From positions 806,001-870,000 of the forward strand of contig CBDHYI010000008.1 in NCBI GenBank assembly GCA_965275915.1: a DNA stretch of 64,000 bases, given 5' to 3'. This DNA is from JBDWFY01 sp965275915 (GTDB lineage: Bacteria > Pseudomonadota > Alphaproteobacteria > Rhizobiales > Stappiaceae). This document shows, in pieces, positions 8,293-15,468 of the stretch. Within the stretch, counting starts at the first letter, position 1, and the number at the start of each line of letters is the position of its first letter. The notes beneath the pieces were generated by a model, which made no database searches, was not told the origin of the DNA, and saw only the letters and a program-made list of their open reading frames with translations. The translations under genes were made by a program, and so were the position numbers.

Positions 8293-8679
8293 TTGGATGC
8301 TCCTTCTGCATGCATCGTTACGGTGTTGTCTCCACCGCAAGTAAGTTCTGAAGGCCGTATTGCAATCGCGACTTTGTGATAATTAGCCAAAGTTAATCTA
8401 ATGAACTTTCGGTAATGGAGCCGGCTTTTTTTCAAGTTTCGATTCACTGAAGTGAGGATCATTCTGTATGACGCCCCTGCCCGGAAATTTAGTATTTCTT
8501 ATGGATCCGGCGTGGAAGGACGATTGCCCTCATTGACCATGCGGTGCGGTTCACGCAACGGCAACCGTCAGAGTTTTATCCGGCCACTTTCAATCGGCCC
8601 GGCCAAAGCCGGACCGTCCGGCGAGAACGGTCTCAATGAAGACAAGTGCCGGGTTTTGCGGTGTCCGCGATTGAGGTCG
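8293..8679. other. Spacer between the two small paralogous membrane genes
   Basis: These 387 bases hold no convincing gene. The part next to 8292 (about 8340-8460) is AT-rich and is the likely promoter of copy 1; the part next to 8680 may hold the end of the copy 2 transcript. Open frames running through it on the plus strand are antisense to the small genes and have no ribosome binding site. Confidence 0.4.
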
Positions 8680-8907
8680 TCATCTAAGATAACCGCCCCA
8701 TTTCCCCCGTCCGTCAAGGTGCGGATCGGCCTGCAGTTCCACGCTATTTTGTGTCGCTTGTTCCACGCGTTTGGTCTGAATATCCGCCGCGCTGACGCCA
8801 ATGATCAAAGCCAGGGCAAAGGCCGCCAGAAACATGGCCCAACGAGACTTTGCGGAGGTTTTCTGCGCGGTGTTCAGTTGCATTTCGATGTATTCGCCGT
8901 CGGTCAT
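8680..8907 (-). CDS. Small single-pass membrane protein, LDGRGKWGGYL family, copy 2
   Basis: A 75-residue protein (MTDGEYIEMQLNTAQKTSAK...), start ATG at 8907 with AAAGGA upstream on the minus strand. One transmembrane helix, MFLAAFALALIIGVSAADI (about residues 25-43), is followed by a polar tail ending in DPHLDGRGKWGGYLR. It shares the layout, the Ala-Asp-x-Gln motif just after the helix and the C-terminal block with the protein at 8056-8292, which points to duplication and selection on the tail. It is divergent from the LysR gene at 9101, which may control it; that link is only positional. Confidence 0.78.
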   Translation of the reverse strand: MTDGEYIEMQLNTAQKTSAKSRWAMFLAAFALALIIGVSAADIQTKRVEQATQNSVELQADPHLDGRGKWGGYLR

Positions 8908-9100
8908 CTGGACAATCCTTTAAATGAGTGACTGCGTTTTCATCGATGATATTTGTGCTCGCAAGACTGTAACAACAATTGCAATTTGTTGATCAATAGC
9001 ATTAGAAAAAGTTATGAATTATTCAGGATGGTTTTATCCGATTGAATAAGTTGGATGTTTTCTTCAAGGCATCGCAAAGAGAACATGTCTTGATAATAAG

Positions 9101-10018
9101 ATGAATAATTCTTATGAATTTCAGATGAGCCGTCGTCTGCCTTCTCTCAATGCCTTACGCGCCTTTGAAGCCGCTGCGCGACATCTGAGTTTCACGCGCG
9201 CCGCGGACGAACTTCATGTCACGCAGGCAGCGGTCAGCCATCAGATCAAAGCGCTTGAAGCCGACCTGGGTGTCTCCCTGTTCCAACGGATGAACCGTAC
9301 GCTGACGCTCAGCGATGGCGGACAAACCCTGTTTCGGGGGATCAGCGAGGCGCTGGACATCATGACGGTCTCCGTCGAGCGTCTTTATCATTTTGAGCGA
9401 ACCGGAGCCCTGATCGTCTCAACGATGGACTCCTTTGCTGCAAATTGGCTGGTTCCCCGGCTTGGTCGATTTAGAAACGCCAATCCGGAGATCGATGTCC
9501 ATTTGTCAATTTCCGATGAGAGGGTCGATTTTGCCCGGGCCAATGTAGATATGGCGATCCGGTATGGACACGGTGAATGGCCGGGCTTGAGCGTCGACCG
9601 GTTGCTGATGGAAGAAAAGTTTCCCGTTTGCGCCCCATCGCTTCTTGAGCAAGGCGTTCCGCTCAAGAAACCGTCGGATCTGAAAAACCATACACTGCTT
9701 CACGATGACATGCGGGTCGATTGGCGAATGTGGCTGATGGCAGCGGGAGAGACAGGCGTCGATGCGGCAAAAGGGCCGGGTTATCATCATTCGAACCTTG
9801 CACTTCAGGCGGCCAAGCAAGGCGACGGCGTCGCGCTTGCGCGCAGCGTTCTTGTTGCCGATGCGCTTGCGACCGGCCAACTGATCAAACCATTCGATTT
9901 CGCACTGCCGACTGAATACGCCTACTATGTCGTATGCCCGGAGACCAGTCTTGAACGGCCTAAGGTGAAGGCGTTCCGGAATTGGCTGTTTGAAGAAGTC
10001 GGGCTGACAGACGCCTGA
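9101..10018 (+). CDS. LysR-type transcriptional regulator, GcvA-like
   Basis: A 305-residue LysR-family DNA-binding protein. The winged helix-turn-helix occupies about residues 12-72 (LPSLNALRAFEAAARHLSFT, then ADELHVTQAAVSHQIKALE), followed by the linker helix and a two-lobed effector domain from about residue 98 (GALIVSTMDSFAANWLVPRL). The RLPSLNALRAFEAAARHLSF opening and the MAIRYGHGEWPGL segment are typical of the GcvA/AmpR branch. The start at 9101 is preceded only by GATAATAAG; an ATG at 9125 is also possible. The gene is divergent from the small membrane gene at 8680-8907 across 193 AT-rich bases, the classic place for a LysR operator, so that gene is the best guess for a target. Confidence 0.9.
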   Translation: MNNSYEFQMSRRLPSLNALRAFEAAARHLSFTRAADELHVTQAAVSHQIKALEADLGVSLFQRMNRTLTLSDGGQTLFRGISEALDIMTVSVERLYHFERTGALIVSTMDSFAANWLVPRLGRFRNANPEIDVHLSISDERVDFARANVDMAIRYGHGEWPGLSVDRLLMEEKFPVCAPSLLEQGVPLKKPSDLKNHTLLHDDMRVDWRMWLMAAGETGVDAAKGPGYHHSNLALQAAKQGDGVALARSVLVADALATGQLIKPFDFALPTEYAYYVVCPETSLERPKVKAFRNWLFEEVGLTDA

Positions 10019-10141
10019 CTTTTGGCGCCGTTCTGGCTGCTTTGGTTCTTGCGGTTCCCGGATGTCCTGAATGGACAAGGAAAACGCACGGAGGCGGCAT
10101 TCATTACAGTCGTGTCGCCTGACCGGTTTTGAGAGGAGATT

Positions 10142-10169
10142 GAGGCCCGGTGCATCGATACCGGACCTC
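10142..10169. terminator. Hairpin between convergent genes
   Basis: GAGGCCCGGT (10142-10151) and ACCGGACCTC (10160-10169) form a 10-base-pair stem with one mismatch and an 8-base loop. It sits between the convergent LysR and DUF4399 genes, 10 bases outside the stop of the latter. The T tract is weak, so activity is likely but unproven. Confidence 0.55.
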
Positions 10170-10178
10170 TTGGCAATT

Positions 10179-10622
10179 TCACTCGACGGTAATCGTGATC
10201 ACCTCCGAGTATACCGGCGGATTGTGGGGGATATGGTTCTGATCACCCAGAACGAGCTGAAGTGTATGCTGACCGGGAGGCAGTGCCAGCACGGTCTCGG
10301 TCTGTCCTCCGCCGTAGTGAATATGGTTTTCATCGGTAGGGATATTGTAGTCATATTCATCCTTGCCGTCTTCGCCTTCACCAAAGGGTGCCCGATTCAG
10401 CAGAATATGGTGGTGGCCCGTCCCTTCCTTTTCAACGCCGGCCGGCGCAACACCCATGCCGGAAAGACCGAAGATCACCGTAACCGGACCTTTCACTTTT
10501 GCGCCGTCTTCAAGATTGACGAAATATTGCTTCGCACCCGGTGTTGAGGGTGTTTCCCCGGCCATCGCTGTTCCGGACAGAACAAAGGCGGCAAGGGCGG
10601 GTATCAGGACGTATTTTTTCAT
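10179..10622 (-). CDS. DUF4399 exported protein
   Basis: A 147-residue protein with a Sec signal peptide (MKKYVLIPALAAFVLSGTAMA). The mature part matches the DUF4399 pattern: YFVNLEDGAKVKGPVTVIFG, GHHHILLN, a later HIHYGGGQTETVLALPPG and QHTLQLVLGDQNHIPHNPPV. The many conserved histidines (GHHHIL, HIHYG, GQHTL, NHIPH) suggest metal binding in the periplasm, but no activity is established for the family to my knowledge. ATG at 10622 is preceded by AGGAGA on the minus strand. The gene is divergent from the sigma factor gene, with palindromic repeat copy 2 between them. Confidence 0.87.
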   Translation of the reverse strand: MKKYVLIPALAAFVLSGTAMAGETPSTPGAKQYFVNLEDGAKVKGPVTVIFGLSGMGVAPAGVEKEGTGHHHILLNRAPFGEGEDGKDEYDYNIPTDENHIHYGGGQTETVLALPPGQHTLQLVLGDQNHIPHNPPVYSEVITITVE

Positions 10623-10656
10623 CGGACAGTTCTCCTGTTTGTGAATGACTGTTTGG

Positions 10657-10830
10657 GGCGAGGCTCAGGACTGACTACATTCATGCAATTCTGCTTTGAA
10701 ACAAGTGTCCGCCTGAAGCGAACCATCGCTCAAGACCGGTCAACAATCTTCACGTCTCTCTGTTTCCTTCCATTCGAACACTTTCTTTCAAAACAGAATT
10801 GCATGAATGTAGTGAGTCCTGAGCCTCGCC
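10657..10830. repeat. Large imperfect palindromic intergenic repeat, copy 2
   Basis: The 45-base ends (10657-10701 and 10786-10830) are inverted copies with 43 matching positions; they begin GGCGAGGCTCAGGACT and run inwards through ACATTCATGCAATTCTG to TTTGAAA. Weaker pairing continues inside (CAAGTGTCCGCCTGAAG against CTTCCATTCGAACACTTTC). Copy 1 at 4007-4277 has the same ends and the same GTGTCCGCCTGAAG block. It lies between divergent genes and codes for nothing obvious. Confidence 0.9.
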
Positions 10831-10869
10831 CGGTTAAGATCAAACACGTCAGGGAGGCAGTTTATTCGA

Positions 10870-11388
10870 ATGTTGGGCAAAAAAAATTCACATTCCGAAG
10901 TGAAACGGGGCCTGAAACCGCTTTTTCCCAGGCTATGGCGCTATTGTGTTGTCTTGACGGGAAACATGGATCGCGCAGATGACCTGGCGCAGGCGGTCTG
11001 CCTCAGGGCGCTGGAGCGTGCGGAGCAGTTTGAGACCGGAACGCAACTGGATCGCTGGGTTTTCAGAATTGCGCAACGGCTCTGGATCAACGAACTGAGG
11101 AAACAGGCCGTCCGGCAGGGCGGCGGCCTGGCACCGATTGATGAAATCGAACTTCCGGATACAAAAGCGGGACCGGAATCGAATTTATTGGCGCGTGAAG
11201 TGTTATTAAAGGTACTGGCGTTACCGGAAGCCCAGCGGGTAGCCGTCATGCTCGTTTATGTTGAAGGCTACAGCTACAAAGAAGCCTCGGACATGCTTGA
11301 TATTCCAATTGGCACTGTGATGAGCCGATTGTCCGCTGCACGCGGCAAACTGGCGCGCCAGCTGAGTGATGAGAGTGAAACCGGATGA
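10870..11388 (+). CDS. ECF-type RNA polymerase sigma factor
   Basis: A 172-residue sigma-70 family protein of ECF size with only regions 2 and 4. Region 2 covers about residues 15-80 (LFPRLWRYCVVLTGNMDRADDLAQAVCLRALER, DRWVFRIAQRLWINELRKQ); region 4 covers about 112-165 (ALPEAQRVAVMLVYVEGYSY, then KEASDMLDIPIGTVMSRLSAARGKL). It directs RNA polymerase to a regulon that cannot be read here. Its last four bases overlap the start of the anti-sigma gene (ATGA at 11385), so the pair is translationally coupled, and the sigma factor is probably held inactive at the membrane until a signal arrives. Confidence 0.92.
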   Translation: MLGKKNSHSEVKRGLKPLFPRLWRYCVVLTGNMDRADDLAQAVCLRALERAEQFETGTQLDRWVFRIAQRLWINELRKQAVRQGGGLAPIDEIELPDTKAGPESNLLAREVLLKVLALPEAQRVAVMLVYVEGYSYKEASDMLDIPIGTVMSRLSAARGKLARQLSDESETG

Positions 11389-12137
11389 GTGATCTTCGAA
11401 CATTCAGTGATGAAGAACTCACGGCCTATCTTGACGGTGAGGCGGATCGCGTGCCGATGGCCGAGATCGAACAGGCGTTGAGGCAGGATCCCGCTTTGCG
11501 GGCCAGGCTTGACGGTTTGTCGGTCGACAAGCGTGAGCTGGCAAAGGCATTTGATCTGCTGTTGAACGAGGCCCCCAAAGCCCCTGATCTGGCTGAGCGG
11601 GCCGGGCCGGTTGTCGATCAGACCGTGTTCGGGTTTCTCCATCTTATCGCAGCCGCCGCAGTGGCATTGTTGATCGGTGTCGGCGCCGGGCTTTTGATGA
11701 CAGGCAATCAGTTGCAGGGATGGCGCGGATATGTCGCCGCCTATCAGGCATTGTATGCAAACGGGACGCTGGCACATATTGAGCAGACTGAAAGCGCCGC
11801 AAAGGCGGAACTGGCGCGCGTGTTCTCCGCAATTGGCAAACAACTCGAGCTTTCCGTGATCGATGCTCCGGATCAACTCGACTACAAGCGGGCACAGCTC
11901 CTGCATTTCGAGGGGCAGCCGCTCATTCAACTCGCATTTTTGTCAAAAGTCGGCGAACCGGTTGCGCTCTGCATCATCAAATCCGATTCCGGTGCCGATA
12001 CGGATCCGACCTTTGAAGAAATGCAGGGCATGCAGGCGGCCTCATGGTCCAGGGACGGGTATGCCTATCTGTTGATCGGCGGTAACGATCCGGAACTTAT
12101 CGAGCGGACCGCCAATGCTTATGCCGGCCAGATATGA
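11385..12137 (+). CDS. Membrane-anchored anti-sigma factor
   Basis: A 250-residue protein encoded in a 4-base overlap with the sigma factor. The cytoplasmic N-terminus (FSDEELTAYLDGEADRVPMA, about residues 6-25) is the usual sigma-binding start of this family; it lacks the HxxxCxxC zinc motif, so it is not a ZAS-type anti-sigma. One transmembrane helix spans about residues 85-106 (HLIAAAAVALLIGVGAGLLM). The C-terminal 140 residues would be periplasmic and end in a compact domain (ASWSRDGYAYLLIGGNDPEL). That last segment is typical for anti-sigma factors related to RsgI/RskA-like regulators in Alphaproteobacteria. The signal sensed is unknown. Confidence 0.87.
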   Translation: MSDLRTFSDEELTAYLDGEADRVPMAEIEQALRQDPALRARLDGLSVDKRELAKAFDLLLNEAPKAPDLAERAGPVVDQTVFGFLHLIAAAAVALLIGVGAGLLMTGNQLQGWRGYVAAYQALYANGTLAHIEQTESAAKAELARVFSAIGKQLELSVIDAPDQLDYKRAQLLHFEGQPLIQLAFLSKVGEPVALCIIKSDSGADTDPTFEEMQGMQAASWSRDGYAYLLIGGNDPELIERTANAYAGQI

Positions 12138-12156
12138 TCAATACTCTGAGCGGGTC

Positions 12157-12170
12157 GGGTCCTGAGCCTA
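12157..12170. repeat. Solo end of the CTCAGGAC palindrome family
   Basis: GGGTCCTGAGCCTA here equals the right end of repeat copy 1 (GGTCCTGAGCCTAG). No inverted partner lies nearby. It overlaps the stop region of the methyltransferase gene by three bases. Confidence 0.55.
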
Positions 12171-12956
12171 AGCCGGTTTTCTTGTGAGAACATGCAGGAA
12201 GATCGGCGTGACGCGGGTATAGGCGACTTGCGGAAAGTCGCCGGCGGTTTGCTCATCTGCCATCGGCTCGCCGAACGCATTGATCGTCAGACCGGCGTCC
12301 CGGATTATTTTAACCCACTGGCTGAGCGTGCGGTGAAACCGCGGAATCCGGAACGGTTCTATGTCTTTGCCGTCGATCTCCTTCAGACCGGAAAAACACC
12401 ATGTATCGATCTGGCCGTCATTTGACGAAAAGTAGTCGGCCACCTCGACCGCAATTACATCGCCGTTGTCTGCCCGCACGGTTCGGCGCTTGGGTGGCAC
12501 AAAGCACGGGTGCAGGATCGAAAACTGGAAAAAGCCACCGGGGCGCAGGACGCGGCAGGCTTCTTTCATTGCCGTCCCCTGATCGGGTATGTCCATAAAC
12601 GACATGAAGGCGGCTGCAAAATCGAAGCTGCTTTCGGGGAAAGGGAGGTCTGTCGCATCTGCAACACGATAGTCTATGCCCAAAGGTCCCTTTTGTTCTG
12701 CCTGGCGCGCGTGTCTGATGAAAGTCGGTGCAATGTCAATAGCCGTCATCCTGGCGTTGTTTTGCGCCAGAAGCCGGGTGTTTGCGCCTTCACCGCAACC
12801 GATATCCAAACCCGTGAGGCCGGCAATATCGGGGAGCAATTCCATGAAGGCGGGTGTATTGAGGGCATCGCGATACACATCCCAGCCGGAGCGGCTGAGG
12901 AGTGTCCATGTTTCGGCATTGCCTTCCCAATATCTGGCGACGTCCTGGGAGTCCAT
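12168..12956 (-). CDS. Class I SAM-dependent methyltransferase
   Basis: A 262-residue methyltransferase. The start is placed at ATG 12956 (MDSQDVARYWEGNAETW), preceded by AGGTG on the minus strand; an upstream extension of 64 codons is basic, Cys-rich and unlike the family. The Rossmann core is clear: GLDIGCGEGANTRLLA (motif I, about residues 50-65), MTAIDIAPTFIRHAR (post-I), VADATDLPFPESSFDFA (motif II) and CRVLRPGGFFQFSILHPC (motif III). It resembles ubiquinone/menaquinone-type methyltransferases with a C-terminal region HRTLSQWVKIIRDAGL found in many small-molecule methyltransferases. The substrate is unknown. It is flanked on both sides by single ends of the palindrome family. Confidence 0.88.
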   Translation of the reverse strand: MDSQDVARYWEGNAETWTLLSRSGWDVYRDALNTPAFMELLPDIAGLTGLDIGCGEGANTRLLAQNNARMTAIDIAPTFIRHARQAEQKGPLGIDYRVADATDLPFPESSFDFAAAFMSFMDIPDQGTAMKEACRVLRPGGFFQFSILHPCFVPPKRRTVRADNGDVIAVEVADYFSSNDGQIDTWCFSGLKEIDGKDIEPFRIPRFHRTLSQWVKIIRDAGLTINAFGEPMADEQTAGDFPQVAYTRVTPIFLHVLTRKPA

Positions 12957-13107
12957 GAAGCACCTATTGCAGTATGAGGTTTGGAGTGCCGTGTTTACAT
13001 CACGATTCGGGGGTGCGCATTGATAGTGCCCGAAAAGCAACAAATTGTGACACCCAAAGAAGGATATAGACGGTTCACAAGCGGCCCGTCGAATATTACC
13101 TGTCGAT

Positions 13108-13122
13108 AGGTTCTGAGCCTGA
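13108..13122. repeat. Degenerate solo end of the CTCAGGAC palindrome family
   Basis: AGGTTCTGAGCCTGA resembles the GGTCCTGAGCCTA end seen at 4264 and 12157, with one or two changes. It sits upstream of the CaiB gene in the same orientation as the copy at 12157. Confidence 0.4.
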
Positions 13123-13151
13123 TTTGGTTGCGGATAAGAACGGAGCAAGGC

Positions 13152-14339
13152 ATGACCGGTCCTTTTGACGGGGTCCGTATTATTGACATGACATCGGTCA
13201 TTTCAGGGCCTTTGGGAACGATGGTTCTTGCGGATCAAGGGGCTGACGTTATCAAGATCGAGGCTCCCGCCGGAGATTTTACACGTCAGGTGGCGACCAG
13301 AAAGGGTGGCTATTCCGCGTCATTTCTCAACAACAACCGGAATAAGCGCTCGGTCGTTCTTGATCTGAAGTCCGAAGCGGGGATGCTGGCCCTTCGGCAC
13401 CTTCTGGCCGATGCGGATGTGTTTGTGCAGAATTTCCGGCCCGGTGTCATCGACCGTCTGGGACTGGGGGAAGATGAGGTCCGCAAAATAAGGCCGGACA
13501 TTGTCTATGTGTCCATCGCCGGGTTCGGTTTTGAAGGCCCGCTGGCCGATAAACCTGTTTATGATCCGCTGATCCAGGCAATTTCCTCACTGACCACGGT
13601 GCAGGCGGGGTCGGATTCCGAACGACCGCGCCTTGTCAGAACCATCCTGCCGGACAAACTGACCGGCATTCAGGTCAGCCAGGCGATTGCGGCAGCACTG
13701 TTTTCCCGGGAAAGAACGGGCGAGGGGCAGCATATCAGACTGTCGATGCTGGATACGATCATTCACTTTCTATGGGGATCCGACATGGGCGGACACACCT
13801 TTGTCGGCAAGGAGACGGAGGAGGAACGGGCGCAATCCTTCATCGACCTGATCTATGAAGTCGCCGATGGGTTTGTCACGATAGCGGTCGTGCAGGACAA
13901 GCAGTGGGAGAGCTTCACCCGGGCCGTCGACCGGCCCGACCTTGCCGCAGACCCGCTCTTTGCGACACCGGCCTTGCGGGAGATAAACAAAGATGCTCGG
14001 CTTGGGGCCATTCAGGAGGCTGTGCGATCCTTCAGGACGGATGAGATAATCACTCTTCTGGAAGCCGCTGATGTGCCGTGCGCACCGATCCTCACCAGAA
14101 CCCAGATGCGCCGGCATCCCCAGATCGTTGCCAACGGCATTGTGATAGAAACCGAGCATCCTGCCGTGGGCTCTTTACGGCAAGCGCGTCAGCCAGCAGT
14201 CTTTTCCAGAACGCCGACATCCGTTCGCAGAGGGGCTCCGGGCCTGGGCGAACATACACGCGAAGTCCTGGCGGAAGCAGGTTTTGACGATGGCCTGATC
14301 GATCAGGTTGTCATGAGGGCAGAGGAGGCCCGGACATGA
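13152..14339 (+). CDS. CaiB/BaiF (class III) CoA-transferase
   Basis: A 395-residue family III CoA-transferase, which moves CoA between carboxylic acids through an enzyme-bound acyl anhydride. ATG 13152 (MTGPFDGVRIIDMTSVISGP) is preceded by CAAGG; an earlier TTG at 13128 is less likely. Family features are the opening LxGVRxxD-type strand, the KIEAPAGDFTRQ segment (about residue 40), NNNRNKRSVVLDLKSEAG, and Asp168 in LPDKLTGIQ at the position of the catalytic aspartate of formyl-CoA transferase. The C-terminal GAPGLGEHTREVLAEAGF is typical. It overlaps the GST gene by 4 bases and is followed by a glyoxalase-fold gene, an operon suggesting degradation of an organic acid or electrophile. Confidence 0.92.
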   Translation: MTGPFDGVRIIDMTSVISGPLGTMVLADQGADVIKIEAPAGDFTRQVATRKGGYSASFLNNNRNKRSVVLDLKSEAGMLALRHLLADADVFVQNFRPGVIDRLGLGEDEVRKIRPDIVYVSIAGFGFEGPLADKPVYDPLIQAISSLTTVQAGSDSERPRLVRTILPDKLTGIQVSQAIAAALFSRERTGEGQHIRLSMLDTIIHFLWGSDMGGHTFVGKETEEERAQSFIDLIYEVADGFVTIAVVQDKQWESFTRAVDRPDLAADPLFATPALREINKDARLGAIQEAVRSFRTDEIITLLEAADVPCAPILTRTQMRRHPQIVANGIVIETEHPAVGSLRQARQPAVFSRTPTSVRRGAPGLGEHTREVLAEAGFDDGLIDQVVMRAEEART

Positions 14340-15037
14340 TCGATTTCTACTATGCGCCAACACCCAACGGCTGGAAAGTGGCGATCATGCTCTTCGAGGC
14401 TGAGCTTGAGCACCGCACAATATTGATGCGGTTGGCGAAAGGCGATCAGTTCAAGCCGGAGTTTCTGGCGATCAATCCCAACGCAAAGATGCCCGCAATT
14501 GTTGACCACAATGGAGCCGACGGACCCGTCAATGTGTTCGAAAGCGGCGCCATTCTGTTCTATCTCGCAGAGAAGACGAAGCGATTTGCTCCGACGGATG
14601 TGGCGGGGCGGCTCGAACTTTTGGAGTGGTTGTTCTGGCAAGCGGCGAACCAGGGGCCGATGGCCGGGCAATTGAGCCATTTCGTGAACTACGCGCCGAA
14701 GGGAAACGATTACAGTCACAAGCGCTATAAAGGCGAATATGAACGCAATCTGGGTGTCTTGGAGCGCCGGCTTCAGACCCGTGATTATGTTCTGGGCGAG
14801 TATTCCATCGCGGATATGATGATTTTTCCGTGGGTGTTTATCGCCAGGCCGCTTGGCGTTTCACTTGAGGCCTTTCCGAAGATTACGGCATGGCGTCAGG
14901 CGATCAAAATGCGCCCCGCCGTGCGCCGGGCGATCGATCTCTTCAAGAGCGAGCAGAACACGGGTAAAACCAATGCGGAACAGAATTCACTGCTGTTCAA
15001 TCAGAGTGCCGCTCACCTGACCTCCGGCGGTGCTTGA
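14336..15037 (+). CDS. Glutathione S-transferase, YfcG/Nu-class-like
   Basis: A 233-residue GST with an N-terminal thioredoxin fold (MIDFYYAPTPNGWKVAIML, residues 1-19, with the TPNxxKV active-site region of Nu-class enzymes) and an all-alpha C-terminal domain. NPNAKMPAIVDHNG carries the conserved cis-proline and VFESGAILFYLAEK carries the ES pair that binds the glutathione glutamyl group. LGEYSIADMMIFPWV is the conserved C-terminal N-capping box region. Nu-class relatives have disulfide-bond reductase or peroxidase activity. It starts inside the end of the CaiB gene (ATGA-type overlap), so the two are coupled. Confidence 0.9.
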   Translation: MIDFYYAPTPNGWKVAIMLFEAELEHRTILMRLAKGDQFKPEFLAINPNAKMPAIVDHNGADGPVNVFESGAILFYLAEKTKRFAPTDVAGRLELLEWLFWQAANQGPMAGQLSHFVNYAPKGNDYSHKRYKGEYERNLGVLERRLQTRDYVLGEYSIADMMIFPWVFIARPLGVSLEAFPKITAWRQAIKMRPAVRRAIDLFKSEQNTGKTNAEQNSLLFNQSAAHLTSGGA

Positions 15038-15072
15038 TCCCGCACAGCGCCTTCCAACAAGAGCCTGATACC

Positions 15073-15462
15073 ATGCAGTTAAACAGACTTGATCATGTTA
15101 ACGTCCGCACCAGCAATCTTGACCAGATGATTGCGTGGTACACCGACATCCTCGGTATGCGAAACGGTGAAAGACCGCCGTTTCCGTTTCCGGGCGCCTG
15201 GATGTATGCCGGTGATCACGCCGTGGTTCATCTGGTTGGCGTCGATCAGGAACCGTCAGCAACCGGATTGAAACTTGAACACTTTGCCCTGACCGCAACA
15301 GGTCTTTCCACCCTTATCGAACGGCTTAGGGCGCGCGGGATTGATTATGAATGCGCGCGTGTGCCCGGCTTCGATATCTTTCAGGTCAATGTCTACGACT
15401 ATGACGGCAACCACATTCATGTGGATTTCGCAAAGTCCGAAGCCGATGCCCTCGGATTGTAA
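15073..15462 (+). CDS. Glyoxalase/VOC superfamily protein
   Basis: A 129-residue vicinal-oxygen-chelate protein made of two beta-alpha-beta-beta-beta units. The ATG at 15073 starts MQLNRLDHVNVRTSNLDQMI, where His8 is in the first metal-ligand position; LKLEHFALTATGL gives the second histidine and the C-terminal YDYDGNHIHVDFA holds the family end motif. The upstream TTG at 15034 would add 13 residues unlike the family. It follows the GST gene by 35 bases, so it probably completes the CaiB-GST-VOC transcript and may act on a glutathione adduct or related metabolite. Whether it is a lyase, dioxygenase or isomerase cannot be told. Confidence 0.85.
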   Translation: MQLNRLDHVNVRTSNLDQMIAWYTDILGMRNGERPPFPFPGAWMYAGDHAVVHLVGVDQEPSATGLKLEHFALTATGLSTLIERLRARGIDYECARVPGFDIFQVNVYDYDGNHIHVDFAKSEADALGL

Positions 15463-15468
15463 CAGACA

